64,000 nucleotides of DNA from Deroplatys truncata (taxonomy: Eukaryota > Arthropoda > Insecta > Mantodea > Mantidae). The DNA is taken from positions 159,164,052 to 159,228,051 of the forward strand of contig CM060977.1 of assembly GCA_030765065.1 (NCBI GenBank). The letters run 5' to 3'. This document shows positions 1 to 11,756 of the stretch, one piece after another. Positions within the stretch are counted from its first letter, which is position 1; each line of letters starts with the position of its first letter. Below the pieces are notes generated by a model. The model was not told the DNA's origin and did no database searches. It was given only the letters and a program-made list of their open reading frames with translations. The translations under genes were made by a program, and so were the position numbers.

Positions 1-963
1 CGTGATGTTATTCATAAGATCATTTACTGTTTCTGGCTTGTTGACATAAACTCGAGATTTAACATAACCCCACAAGAAGTAATCCAACGGCGTTAAATCA
101 CATGACCTCGGGGGCCAGTTAACATCACCACCGCGGGAAATGATGAAACCTCTGAACTTCTCCTTCAAAAGATCGATTGTTTCGAGAGCAGTATGACATG
201 TGGTACCATCTTGCTGGAACCAGACGTTTCTGAGATCCATACCATTCAATTGAGGCCAAAAATGGCCCCTTATAATTAAGAGCCCGGTATCTTTCTCCAT
301 TGACAGAGCTTCTCCATCTTCATCTTGGAAAAAACATGGACCAATGATTCCACCGTACCAAAATCCACACCACACAGTAACCTTTTGGGGATGTAGTGGT
401 CGTTCTTGAATCTGCATTAGTTTGTGATTGATCCAATAGCGGCAATTTTGTTTAACACAAACATCTATCCATCCATCTATCCAAACATCTTCGTCGCTGA
501 AGATGATTTTTCGACAAAAATCCGGGTCAGCTTCCGATTGCTCCATAGCCCAGTCAGCGAATACACGGCGCAACCTATGGTCGTTGGGCTTTATTCTTGA
601 GTTAATGCCATTTTGTAAGCGTGAAACTTCAAGTCCAGATGCAGAATTCGCCAAGTTGTCGGCGAAAGCCCCAATTCTTGCGCTCGATGAGCAATTGATT
701 TGTTTCCGTTCTTGCGTACACTTTCACGAACGGCGCCTATGTTTTCGTTGGAGCGCTTACGTCGATTACGTACAGGAGTTCTTTGATCGCTGACAGAACC
801 ACTTCTTTCAAATTTATCAATCAAACGCCGAATCGTTCTCTCGCAGGGACGATTATGCACACCGTGCTTCACGCAATACACGGAAGGTTTGGCGAACAGA
901 TGATACATTTTGATAATAAATTTTCACAATTTCTACGCGTTGCTGAATGTTGTAACGTGCCAT
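1..963 (-). pseudogene. Mariner-type transposase (DD41D), two frameshifts, C-terminus off window
   Basis: A cut-and-paste transposase acting on its own terminal repeats. The likely start is the ATG at 961-963 (minus), giving MARYNIQQRVEIVKIYYQN. A helix-turn-helix region follows (motif CERTIRRLIDKFE). From about 600 down to 1 the frame is fully open and carries the catalytic core: FSDEDVW for the first D, WFQQDG for the second and LTPLDYFLWG for the third. Counting residues gives 41 between the second and third aspartates, so DD41D, a spacing reported for rosa-type mariners. Compared with the copy at 36068-36952, there is a 2-nt deletion near 874 and a 1-nt deletion near 592. Otherwise the visible part is intact, so it decayed recently. 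The subfamily is inferred from spacing alone. Confidence 0.85.
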
Positions 964-1071
964 GGCTTTTTGTCAATAACAACTGTAACCACATGAATAA
1001 AAAAGACTGCTGTAACTCAATAATAACGGCGGCTCATGTTAAAGATAGGACACTCTTGTTGAAAGACCCTT
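1..1071 (-). mobile_element. DD41D mariner element, copy A, cut by window start
   Basis: The element runs on the minus strand. Its 5' terminal inverted repeat lies at about 1042-1071 and reads AGGGTCTTTCAACAAGAG inward on the minus strand, next to a TA at 1072-1073. The same repeat bounds the full-length copy at 35967-37046, which defines the ends. The 3' end lies beyond position 1. Inside is one transposase gene, described separately. The TA target and transposase motifs place it in the Tc1/mariner superfamily. Confidence 0.85.
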
Positions 1072-1073
1072 TA

Positions 1074-1719
1074 TTTAAAGTCTTGTTAACATCAAAGAAT
1101 TTAAACAGTGCCGTATTTGAGGCGGAAGGAAATTCTTGATACGAATTGTGGAGGACAGGGCAGTTGTGCTGAGCTAGTGCGTGACATTTGCATGAGGGTG
1201 CAGTCGGCCGTGCAAAATGCTAAGCATGCATTAATGTTGTATGATCATGCTCTGTCCTGTAACTCCGAAGTCGCATTATGCGCTTATTCGTGAGGACATA
1301 AACACAGAAAAGAAAAAAAAAACTAGGGGAGCTTTATTTGCGATGAATCCCTTACTCTGCAGGGTTTTCTCCTTGCCATGCCTTGGCCTGCGCTTATGTT
1401 GCTTCTTATAATGGGTGCGCGCCGTCACGTTGCAATTATAATAGGCATGAATAGAGGACAATATCACTGTGTATTATTCGTTAATGGCCGATATTGAAAA
1501 GTGTCTCTTAAAGTATACTGTCAGATATTTCAAGCTTTATGCACAACAATACAAAACAATTTAAAATAAAAAATAAATCTTATGAATTCTTCGCATTAAG
1601 TTCTTTTATCTCAAAACTTAAAGGTTATTTCGTGTTTGTATAAATGTCCTCTATACGATATACAAGAATATAAGTAAAGTTGTTGAATTCTTTACCACCG
1701 GTGAATTAGAAGAAACGGC
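1074..1719. other. AT-rich intergenic, no gene seen
   Basis: The stretch holds only short chance reading frames and an A-run at about 1311-1322. I see no inverted termini, coding motif or RNA gene in it. Confidence 0.6.
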
Positions 1720-2426
1720 ACGGTTAAACAGTGTGTAGAAAATGTGTTAAACGAGTTTACATACGACTATGTGCACTTTTATTACCATGGATGAAACTTG
1801 GATACATCCTACACTCCAGAAAGTAAATCACAGTCAAAACAGTGGATTGCGCCAGGTGAACCAACTCCAAAAAAGGCAAAGTCAATTTTGTCAACTAACA
1901 AGGTTATGGTGAATTTTCTGGGATGCACAGGGAATTATTTTTATTGATTGCTTGGAAAAGGGTAAAAGTATCACTGGTAACTACTACGCAAGCTTACTGC
2001 AACGTTTGAGTGATGAGGTGAAAAGACAAAGACCTCATTTTGAAAAGAAAGAAAAAAAAATCTTGTTTCATCACGACAATGCTCCGGCCCATCGTTCAGT
2101 CATTGCAATGGGGAAAATTTGCGAATTAAAGTTCCAATTGCTTGAACATCCACCCTATTCGCCAGATCTAGCACCGTGATTATCACCTGTTCCCTAATCT
2201 CAAAAAATTTCTTGGAGGACGAAGATTTCACAGCAACGAGGAGGCCATTGGTGCGGTAAACAGCTATTTTGAGGACCCTGATAAATCGCACTACAGAGTA
2301 ATTAAATTAGAACACCGGTATGACAAATGCTTTAACCTTTCTGGAGATTATATTGAGAAATAAAAAAAAATATATTTTTAAACGTTGTTTTCATTGAGAG
2401 GCCCGGTACTAATCAGCCGACCCTCG
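1720..2426 (+). mobile_element. 5'-truncated mariner (DD34D) element
   Basis: The 3' terminal repeat ends at 2426 and reads GAGGGTCGGCTGATTAGTAC inward on the minus strand, followed by a TA at 2427-2428. No matching 5' repeat exists upstream, so the element lost its first half. The left limit near 1720 is where transposase similarity fades and is approximate. Confidence 0.75.
1776..2363 (+). pseudogene. Mariner transposase fragment (DD34D), catalytic half
   Basis: The fragment begins at the first catalytic motif, FITMDETWIH near 1777, runs out of frame, then recovers at 1952 (KGKSITGNYYASLLQRL). It continues through LFHHDNAPAH for the second aspartate and HPPYSPDLAP to about 2176. A 2-nt loss just after SPDLAP breaks the frame before the third aspartate (DYHLF). 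The C-terminal SGDYIEK and a TAA at 2361-2363 are still readable in another frame. Restoring spacing gives 34 residues between aspartates two and three, the classic mariner value. The N-terminal DNA-binding domain is missing, so the copy is dead. It is closest in this window to the element at 62230-63475. Confidence 0.85.
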
Positions 2427-2428
2427 TA

Positions 2429-3384
2429 TTATGGGTAAATTCAAATCGTCATGTAACTGAGGAAAATAAAACACGAATAGATACAGCTTTAACGAAAGAA
2501 AACTTAACTGGTAAACAAACATCTTGAATATGCGTCAGCAAAGTTGATTCACGAGGTAACATAAGACATAGATGTCTCGGTGTTTCTGCGCTTATGACAA
2601 CGTAATTAATATTTTATTAAAACTCGAACCCTACAGGTGTATAAGAACTCTTTGTTTCAATTTAGGGCTTAATTGGTCTACTTAGAAATTGTCCTAAGTG
2701 GTCCTGTATATAGGTAATCAAACAGTATGGATGATCGAGAAAAAAATGGTTAGTGATTTTATAGGTAATGTCTCTTCACTTCTCAGATGTTCGGAGTTTT
2801 ATTTGTGGGACAACTGCGCTACTTTCACGTTTTCTGCTCACCGAGATGGTGCAAACTACGTTAGAGATATAATATGTAAAGTGCGATAAGGAGATGACGC
2901 AGTTCTCTCTTTAACAAGCTTAGGATTGCTACGAAATTGCGCAGGTGAGGTTTAAACTATCAAGATTTAGTAGCCTTGCCACATTTGAAACGTGCATTCA
3001 GTGGTTAAAAATGTTTGAATTTAACTTTGTCGAATCTAAAACACGCCTTTAGCTGAATTTGATTACTTTTCATATGACGACTTCTTCACTCAAAAGGGAA
3101 CATTTCCTTATCTATGTATTGGTTTCTGCACAGAATGCGTGTCCTTTATGATTCCGTTCTTCTGATAGGTCTCTTTGTTGAATGCTTTTTATTTGTATGT
3201 ATGCATTTACTTGAAATTGGAGTGGGGCCTCTATAAATAGAGAAATATTAGCACAGATGTAAAACATAGAATTAAATTGTGCATTGAATAATTCGACTGC
3301 ATTAGTAGTTTCTATACGTTCAGTGATATCTTCACTCGCCCATATGCTGGTTGGAAATGGGACATCTGGTCAGGTGCAGTAGTC
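2429..3384. other. Intergenic, no gene seen
   Basis: Small open frames (for example 2698-2889) show no recognisable motif. No repeats shared with the rest of the window were noticed here. Confidence 0.55.
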
Positions 3385-3917
3385 AAAAAAAAATCTGATG
3401 TGTTACACTCACATGATTTTCTCTACTCTTGTACAAACTATTTTTACAAACGCTTATTCTCCATATGCTTCATGTTAATCGAGACGTTAATGTTATTGCT
3501 AATATGGTAGACTTTAAGCGATAGTCAAATCTTTTACGAGCTGGTTGTGTGACAGTATTTTATATCACAACAATGTAAATGCCAGAGTGATTGTAGTGTA
3601 AATTAGCATTATTGTATGACAATGATTTGGGATGTTTTTTAATTATAAGCATTGTTAGGAAATAAGGTTACACGGCCTCACTGAAACTGACAATAAGAGC
3701 GGGCAACAATGAGCGAGGGGTGAGTTGTTTATTAATTAGAAGAGGCAAGCAAATGACGTCAGAGTAGCGCGCGTTTCTTTAGAAATGGAGGGAATTTCTT
3801 CCCTAGAGTATATGTGTTCGTAATTTTGTTTGGATAAAAAAATAGACGCTAATGTTGGCGCGTTTTATTAACCAATAGCAGCTCGGTTATAATCTTTAGG
3901 CATATCGGGTGAGGGAG

Positions 3918-3923
3918 TATAAA
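3918..3923 (+). promoter_or_regulatory. TATA box in the 5' LTR
   Basis: TATAAA lies in the sequence GGGAGTATAAATTATG, about two-thirds of the way upstream of the LTR end. A CAGT motif about 30 bp downstream resembles an arthropod initiator. The same arrangement is conserved in the 3' LTR at about 7868. Promoter role is inferred. Confidence 0.55.
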
Positions 3924-3944
3924 TTATGAAGCCAAGAGACGGGT

Positions 3945-4075
3945 AACGTTCAGTCCAACAGAAGCACTCGCGGGTAATACGTCGTTCAGTCCAACAGAAT
4001 CATACACAGGTTAAACGTCGCTCAGTTCAACAGAAGTATTCGCGGGTTATACGTCGCACAGTTTAACAGAATCCG
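3945..4075 (+). repeat. Four-fold direct repeat in LTR R/U5 region
   Basis: Four degenerate copies of CGTTCAGTCCAACAGAAG plus a spacer with CTCGCGGGTAATA lie just after the presumed start site. The same array is in the 3' LTR at about 7903-8030. Confidence 0.75.
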
Positions 4076-4205
4076 TCGCGTCGTAAAGTTAGTTATAAAT
4101 GTGAAATACGCGAATTAATAATGTGCAGCCAATAAGTGATTATAGTAACATAAAAAATTATAACAGTTTCAGTCGGGCGTGTATCAAGAATAATTATGTT
4201 AAATG

Positions 4206-4211
4206 AATAAA
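4206..4211 (+). promoter_or_regulatory. Poly(A) signal in LTR
   Basis: AATAAA in TTAAATGAATAAAGTGTG, downstream of the TATA box, where an LTR needs its cleavage signal. Confidence 0.45.
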
Positions 4212-4415
4212 GTGTGACGGCAATAAGTGTAAAAACAAATTCTTTTATCAGTATTATCTTTCAGTAATAAATCCTTTCCATTTACACACCCTGTTTAAGA
4301 GATATGCTCGACTGAGAAATTATAGCTAGCCGGAGGACAAAGAACCCAAAACTCAAAGTAGTAGAACAATAACAGGCGCTCAGCAATAAGATAACACGAA
4401 GTTACCGCGACAAAT

Positions 4416-4435
4416 TGGCTCCCAGAACGTGGGGC
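4416..4435 (+). other. Primer-binding-site-like sequence
   Basis: TGGCTCCCAGAACGTGGGGC starts 3 nt after the LTR. It begins with TGG, complementary to the CCA end of a tRNA, and resembles lysine-tRNA-type primer sites with small differences. The priming tRNA is not established. Confidence 0.6.
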
Positions 4436-4791
4436 GAAATAACCAGGAAGGAGCGAATTAACCAGGAAGGGACGAAAGAACCAGAACGTGGAGCGAATGG
4501 AGCAGTGAAATGAACTACAAGACGCAGATTCCAGAAACAACCACAAGAACGACCGACGACGCGGATGAGAGGACATCGTAATAACGAGAATAGAAGGCAA
4601 CAGGGGAATTCGACGACAGGACACCAAGACAGCGAAACGACGCAGATCCATCGTAGTACGACGCAGAGGCGACATATACATCTAGGAGAGAGGGGCAGGA
4701 AGCTGGACATCAAAACATCATCAGATAGCATCATAAAGGTTAGAAAACTGTAATTTTTTTTTGTATCCTAAAAAAAATTGTGATAAATTAA

Positions 4792-5895
4792 ATGTTAAGG
4801 AGTGGTAGGATTAAGAAAACAATGTCCACTAATAATACAGAAGAAACAGTTATGGACGGGGATAATGTAACAGTTAGCTGTAATTCAATACAGGTTACAG
4901 AAAATAGCTCAAACAATGTAGGATTTGAGGGAGGAAATGTTAAGTGAAGAAAGTCAGAATAGAATAGCAGGAAATGTTCATTTTGATGCTGGTATGATGG
5001 AAATGCTGAGAAATTTTGGTGAAACATTAAACAAGAGTATTACGAGTACAAATCAATTAAGGGAAGATATTCTTAGGAGCTTAGAACAAAAACTAACTCA
5101 GAGAAATTAGAAATTAGAGCAGAAATTAGATCAAATCAGGGAAGATATGGAAAAGAGAAATAAGAAAATAATGGAAGATATTGGTAGGAGTAATGAGAAA
5201 TTAAAGCAAAAATTAGATCAAAACAGGGAAGAAACTGAAAAGAAATTTATGGAGCCAGATAGTAGTATGCCAAGAATGAACTGAAAATCAAGAAATAATA
5301 GCAAGTGAGATAGGAAAAGTTTCAAAGAAAATGTCAGACATGAGCAGGGAAATATCTAACGAAAAAAGTGAGGTTAATACTAAAATTGAACATGTTGGTG
5401 TAGAATGTACGGAGTTAGGAAGTCGAATGAGTAGCATTTCAAGTGAGCTAAGAGAGATGAATGCAGATTTAATTCAGGTGCAAGTTAATTTCAGAGGGGA
5501 GATATCTGAAATTCAGAAGGAATCGGAAACACAAAGAAATAAGTTGTCTGAAGAAGTTAGTTTTGTCTTTAGATTTGAATCAAAAACTAACTTCTGAAAT
5601 TAACAAGTACCAAGCTGTTCAGAATGAAAACTCCAATCCAGTACAGTTTATTACAGACTTGTCAGAGTACTCTCAAATTAAAAAGATACCGGAAGAATTG
5701 AAAATGATAGTTGTTAAAAGATGTGTTGTTCAGAAAACTTTAGATTGGTTTCAAATGGTATCGGGAGGTGAAATTTCATATGAATCCTTTAACAGGCTAT
5801 TCATGAACAGATTTTGGAATGTTACGATACAGCTACGAGTAATGCTTAACCATAGACAATTTGATCCAGGAAAGGGAATAGCAATGGCCGCTTAA
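4792..5895 (+). pseudogene. Decayed gag-like polyprotein of the LTR element
   Basis: Coding traces move through three frames. An N-terminal piece from ATG 4792 ends near 4974. It is followed by a long Glu/Lys/Asn-rich stretch (4925-5600) with heptad-like leucine and isoleucine spacing, suggestive of coiled coil (LEQKLDQIREDMEKRNKK). The last part (5563-5895) contains PVQFITDLSEY and YESFNRLFMNRFWN. This resembles the gag-like retrotransposon domain of arthropod LTR elements, where a short sequence is followed by a helix with an F-x-x-x-F/YW motif. Several stops and frameshifts make it non-functional. There is no zinc knuckle downstream and 5896-6412 has only short stop-rich frames. The gag call rests on context plus weak motif resemblance. 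Confidence 0.55.
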
Positions 5896-6412
5896 AAAAA
5901 ATGAAAGAAGATGAAAAGTAGATTCTGAATAGTTAAAGCTGAACTGCAGAACAAAGTATTGGAATGCAAGAGGGTTATCTATGTATATATGTCATGAGAA
6001 AGGAGAAATAAATTCAGGACAAAAATAAATGTTTAAAGGGGAAAAAGAACATGTTCTTAGTAAACTGTAACAGCATTTGAAATGAAGCATGTAATAATGA
6101 AAAAATGTCATATTAAAGTAAAAGTACGTAGATATAATTCAAATAGTATTGTGAATATAAGGTACAAAACAATAAAAAGGGGTAAACATAATTAAAGCAA
6201 AACACTTATATAGCACACAGATAATGTAAAATTATGTCTAGAATTAAGTGATGTAAATATATTTGTGTAGAGGATGAATATTTTGGTAAATTTGTTCAAT
6301 AATTACAAGATGAACCAGGTTAAAAATCTTAAGTGTATAAATTTCTATGTCAGTAATCTAAGAAAGTATAAACATTTTGTTACTAAATAGTTCACGGTAC
6401 AGTATTTGCTAT

Positions 6413-7282
6413 AAAAAAAATCTGATGTGTTACACTCACATGACTTTCTCTACTCTTGTACAATCTAATTTTACAAACGCTTATTCTCCATATGGTTCAC
6501 GTTAATCGAGATATCGAGATGTCAATCTTATTGGTAATTTTCTTGTAGATGCAAGGGAAATATGGTAGCTTTTAAGCGATAGTCAAATATTTTAACGCTG
6601 GTTGCTATGTGGCGCATTCCATTCTCTTTGCATGTCCAGGACATAAAAAAATGAATAACGAATGTGAGAAAAAGTATAAGTATTGTAAAATTTAAGGAAA
6701 TAACAAGCAATATCTCGAAAACGGTTCACTCAACAAAAGAAATGTATATGACATAAGTTGTGTATTTTAACGCGATCTACATTTTTTGTGTAGTAAAATT
6801 TTGTCTATCTCTTATGGTTTACCAGTTATGCAAAAGTCGTTCACAATGAAGAATACTTTTGGAGACATTCCCAGAAAATTCGAGATATACATTTCATTTC
6901 TCATGACATTATCTTAAACATATGATATTTTCATCAAAATCGTTAGAGCCATTTTTGAGAAAATTAAAATTTTCGAAAAATCTTCCATGTAAAGGGTAGT
7001 CTGGGGTGGGGGGATTTTCTTGAAAACCTTCGTGTCGCATCTCTGGAAGATACTGAACCTAAATACCAAGTTTGGTGCTTATCCGACTGTTCGTTTTTGA
7101 GTTATGCTGTTCACAGACACACACACAGACACACAGACACACACACGGACATGTTTCCAAAAATGCTTTTTTTGGATTCAGGAGGTCTCAAAACATGTAT
7201 TTCCGGTGAAATCTCGGTATCGAATTTTTGGGTGGAATGCAATACTTCCCCTACTTACTATACGTAGTAGAGAAAGTAAAAA
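6413..7282 (-). mobile_element. Family 1 copy nested in the LTR element
   Basis: Complete reverse copy from an A-run plus TCTGATGTGTTACACTCACA at 6413 to GTAGAGAAAGTAAAAA near 7282. It contains a CA/GT repeat at about 7119-7147. It lies between gag remains and the 3' LTR, so it inserted after or during the life of the retrotransposon. No protein is encoded. Confidence 0.88.
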
Positions 7283-7496
7283 TTGTAATGTCAGATGTAT
7301 GTATAAACACATTAGACCCGAGCCAGTAAATAGTGGCGAGAAAAAGGCAAAATGTATGACGTGTGTTAAATGCGTGTGCAGTGTTAAGTGCAAGTGATAA
7401 ATACCGTGTGTTATAAGATTCAGGAGACTAAAAACCCAATTATAAAATTTCCAAACAAGTTGTACATATTTATAATTATGTTTCTAGTGGGGCATA

Positions 7497-8362
7497 TGTG
7501 GCAGTATTTTATATCACAACAATGTAAATGCCAGAGTGATTGTAGTGTAAATTAGCATTATTGTATGACAATGATTTGGGATGTTTGTTAATTATAAGCA
7601 TTGTTAGGAAATAAGGTTACACGGCCTCACTGAAACTGACAATAAGAGCGGGCAACAATGAGCGAGGGGGTGAGTTGTTTATTAATTAGAAGAGGCAAGC
7701 AAATGACGTCAGAGTAGCGCGCGTTTCTTTAGAAATGGAGGGAATTTCTTCCCTAGAGTATATGTGTTCGTAATTTTCATTGGATAAAAAAAATAGACGC
7801 TAATGTTTGCGCGTTTTATTAACCAATAGCAGCTCGGTTATAATCTTTAGGCATATCGGGTGAGGGAGTATAAATTATGAATCCAAGAGACGGGTAACGT
7901 TCAGTCCAACAGAAGCACTCGCGGGTAATACGTCGTTCAGTCCAACAGAATCATACACAGGTTAAACGTCGCTCAGTTCAACATAAGTATTCGCGGGTTA
8001 CACGTCGCACAGTTTAACAATCTCTCGCGTCGTAAAGTTAGTTATAAATGTGAAATACGCGAATTAATAATGTGCAGCCAATAAGTGATTATAGTAACAT
8101 AAAAATGATAACAGTTTCAGTCTGGCGTGTATCAAGAATAATTATGTTAAATGAATAAAATGTGACGGCAATAAAAGTGTAAAAACAAATTCTTTTATCA
8201 GTGTTATCTTTCAGTAATAAATCCTTTCCGTTTACACACCCTGTTTAAGAGATATGCTCGACTGAGAAATAATAGCTAGCCGGAGGACAAAGAACCCAAA
8301 ACTCAAAGTAATAAAACAATAACAGGCGCTCAGCAATAAGATAACACGAAGTTACCGCGACA
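7497..8362 (+). repeat. 3' LTR
   Basis: 866 bp, beginning TGTGGCAGTATTTT and ending GTTACCGCGACA. A G-rich run, AGTGGGGCATA, precedes it and may be a remnant polypurine tract. It is followed directly by the GTTG target duplication. Confidence 0.88.
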
Positions 8363-8877
8363 GTTGCTATGTGGCGCATTCCATTCTCTTTGCATGTCCA
8401 GTACGTTAAAAAAAAAAAAAAAAACCAATTCCCATTTGAGAAAAAGTATTGGAAAATTTTAAGGTAATAACAAGCAATATCTCGAAAATGGTTCACTCAA
8501 CAACAAAAAATGTATATGAGATAAATTATGTATTTTAACGCGATCTACATTTTTTGTGTAGTAAAATTTTGTCTAGCTTTTATGGTTTACCAGTTACGCA
8601 AAAGTCGTTCACAATGAAGAATACTTTTGGAGACATTCCCAGAAAATTCGAGATATACATTTCATTTGTCATGAAAATATCTTAAACATATGATATTTTA
8701 ATCAAAATTGTTTGAGCCATTTTTGATAAAAGTAAAATTTTCGAAAAATGTTCCATGTAAAGGGTAATCTGGGGTGGGGGGATTTTCTTGAAAACCTTCG
8801 TGTCGCATCTCTGGAAGATACTGAACTTAAATATCAAGTTTGGTGTTTATCCGACAGTTCGTATCTGAGTTATGCTG

Positions 8878-8915
<38 letters not shown>

Positions 8916-9047
8916 GACATGTTTCCAAAAATGCTTTTTTTGGATTCAGGGGGTCTCAAAACATGTATTTCCGGTGAAATCTCGGTATCGAATTTTTGGT
9001 TTGAATACAATACTTCCCCTACTTGCTATACGTAGTAGAGAAAGTAA

Positions 9048-11182
9048 CAAAGTCGTAGAACCTAAAGCTGTCATTTCCGGGTTTTTCAGCTATGAATTCG
9101 TCAGCAGATTACTACTCAGTTCGTGAAAATGAAGGTCTAGAAATTATACCTACCAAAATGTTTCCAGTAGGTATAGCAAGATTCCCCAGAATAAAATTTC
9201 GCTCTGCCTAATTCAACTGTTTTGCGAAAAGGCTTTATAATAAATTAAAAGTTGCAGTCACGTAGTTTACTATTATGGAATACTTCACGAATGTAAGGAC
9301 TGCTCAAACTAAACCACATTATTGTTGGACAGAAAGTTAAGCGTGAGCTGTATATATCGTGAATTTGATGGAAGAGTCAATTGATTTATTCGGCAACAAC
9401 ATATACATAATGGCCATTTCTGTAGTCAAGCTGGCAAAAGAATGCTGTGCAATATTGGAAAGTACCATCTATGTATATTTTTTCGCATTCATAAAAAAAT
9501 GCAAATTTGTATTAAATGAACAAAATTTCTAGGTTAATCATTGTCATTCAGAAGTAAAAATTATTCTGTCCTACTGCTCTTGGGAGATGCAGCATCAACT
9601 ATTTTGTGTATATCAGCTCTGCCTTTTGGTAGTTGTGCATAACTCGTTTTTTCACTATGTACACATTTCAACGAATACGTAGCATGTGTATAATTGTCAA
9701 ATTACTTTCCTATTTCTACTTTGAAATTTCCCAGAGTATCGCTTTAGCTGGTTTTCACGAAATAATACTTATCTTAATTTTCCCGTTTGGCTCGTTTTTA
9801 TTATTCAGATTTTATTTCTATAAATCAAGGTTATCGTCTTGATTCTCCATACATATATAGCGTAATGCAACAGGTTTTCTTTAGACACCACCTTCACCTA
9901 ATGCTTCAGTGGAATTTGCAGCTGTCAACAATGATGACACTTCATGTATTGACTCACCATTTCAGAAGTCAGTACTTCCATGACTTCGTCAAAGTTTAGA
10001 TGCAAGTGGATGTCGAAAGATCACCCAGCTGTTTGTGGATGAATTCTTTTATTGCCAACCCAAACCAAACGGAGGGAATATATTCATTATAAATGTAAAA
10101 GTAGGTTCAAAATCCAAGGTATATGAACTTACTACCTAGATTTTGTTCATAATCTTAGTGTAGCAGCTGACAAATAACCTTGGCACATTTACATCTAACT
10201 TACAAATTTCCTATCGGCCCTGCCGTAGATTACATTCACCGGTCTAAAGGGAAACTGTAGGTTGATAGAGTTCTCTCACCTGAAAGACTAAAACTAAATA
10301 TTATAAATTAGAAACATTGTTATGATTGAACTTGTGTCCAGCAGAATGTGATTTTCCGACACTTCCTTTTAGCGGAAAGAGGACTAAAATGCCGGGTTTT
10401 CTGTAAGGCGCTGAAGCACAAACGTGCAGTAGGCTGCGCCACGCTTAGTTGCCGAAATGCAAATGGAAATGCTTTATCCAGAAGTGTAAAATAAAATGCA
10501 TACAATTGCATTTTAATCATCAGAATTTAGGAATAAATACCAGCTTTAAAGACATATGAAAAACACAGTATTTCAAACTCCGGTGGATTCAATGCTGCCT
10601 CTTATTGCAAGCACTCACTGGCCAGGCGGGTGTGTCCCAGAGGCTGAAGATAGGATTATCGTAAAAATGACGCTTATTCGGATTGAATCATCGTGATATT
10701 CGCAGACTTACAGTGACGTTTATATCACTCTTATCATTTAGCTTGACCTACAGATTGAGATAAGCGCTAATCACATGACACTTTCTCGTTACTTTGTATT
10801 ATGTAGCAACTATGTATGACAGCCTGCTCCTTTGTAAGCCATAGTAAGTGTAATGCCAAGGTCTAAGGCCTGCTGATCTGAAGCAAGGATAAAATACTGC
10901 ATGGATACAAAGTAACAAACATATTGACATAATCTCTCAGTTTAAAAAATTATTATTCCTGCGTATGGTTACGTAATATAAACAGAAAACGTGGTTGCAT
11001 ATCCCGACAGCTACGTACTATAACGGTATCTTCTTCATAGTTTGTAGCGCCACATTCTGAATAATTGTTGAAATTTTGTCTCAAATATTCTTAAACTATT
11101 TTGGTATTTTGTGATGAGTTTCCAAATGCTTTCCATATATACCGGTACACGGGGTAGTATTTTGAAGAGCTCAAGTGATTCT
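9048..11182. other. Intergenic, no gene seen
   Basis: About 2.1 kb of AT-rich DNA. Frames at 9633-9842 and 9787-9999 are short and lack motifs. I found no TIRs, SINE boxes or sequence shared with other parts of the window. Confidence 0.55.
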
Positions 11183-11186
11183 AAAT

Positions 11187-11700
11187 TGAGGCAGTATTTT
11201 TACTGCCTTAAAGCAATATGTGTATGTAACAATATATAAAAAGTGTATATTACAGTCATATTTGTTTATATTATTGTATGCATGTGTAATAATGTTATGT
11301 GAATGTATTCCGTAATTTAATAATGTAGGAGAGCTGTGAGAATAATTGATTAAAAGTTGCTGACAATGAGGTAGCCTTGAGGCAATAATGAATTAGAAGG
11401 TTTAATAATGCTACTAGTCTTTATTGGAGCAACAATAATGTAAATTTTGAGACAGTTTATATATAGCCAATCAACAACCAGAAAAAGCTTTAGTTAAATG
11501 AAGGTATTTTATCGGACTAGGATTAGCAAATCAGAAACTAAAATGGAGCAAAATTTACAAATTCAGAAGTTAGTTGGTTGTAGACAGTGTTCCTAACCGG
11601 ACGCGAGATGCGTCCTCGAGAAATTTAATACGTATTTACGAAAAAATAGTTTACGTGTTAAAAAGTGCAAGTATTTAATAATAAAAAAACAAATCTCGCA

Positions 11701-11756
<56 letters not shown>

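Larger units (their letters stand above)
3548..4412 (+). repeat. 5' LTR
   Basis: 865 bp, beginning TGTGACAGTATTTT and ending GTTACCGCGACA. It matches the 3' LTR closely with scattered substitutions and 1-3 nt indels. It includes a TATA box at 3918, a four-fold 33-38-bp repeat at about 3945-4075 and an AATAAA at 4206. Confidence 0.88.
3548..8362 (+). mobile_element. Non-autonomous LTR retrotransposon with 4-bp TSD
   Basis: Two direct long terminal repeats (3548-4412 and 7497-8362) start TGTG and end CGACA. They are flanked by an identical 4-bp duplication GTTG at 3544-3547 and 8363-8366. Behind the 5' LTR is a primer-binding-like site, then a decayed gag-like region at 4792-5895. No protease, reverse transcriptase, RNase H or integrase motif was found, and 6413-7282 is occupied by a nested family 1 copy. 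TG..CA ends and a 4-bp TSD fit gypsy-like elements. Mobility would require enzymes from a relative. Clade assignment is inference. Confidence 0.85.
3385..9047 (-). mobile_element. Family 1 copy split by an LTR retrotransposon
   Basis: The tail end (A-run, then TCTGATGTGTTACACTCACA) starts at 3385 and proceeds in reverse orientation to the GTTG at 3544-3547. The element resumes at GTTG 8363-8366 and runs to the head end near 9047, which reads GTAGTAGAGAAAGT. Joining the two pieces gives the same continuous sequence seen in uninterrupted copies (about 845 bp). No coding capacity is seen. A (CA)n tract sits at 8880-8912, at the position where most copies carry a CA/GT repeat. Confidence 0.85.

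Noticed and set aside
8748..9126. Frames such as 8748-9035 and 47233-47460 with similar protein sequences
   Set aside because: They recur because they lie in family 1 copies. Frames are not conserved between copies and cross the variable CA repeat, so the family is considered non-coding.
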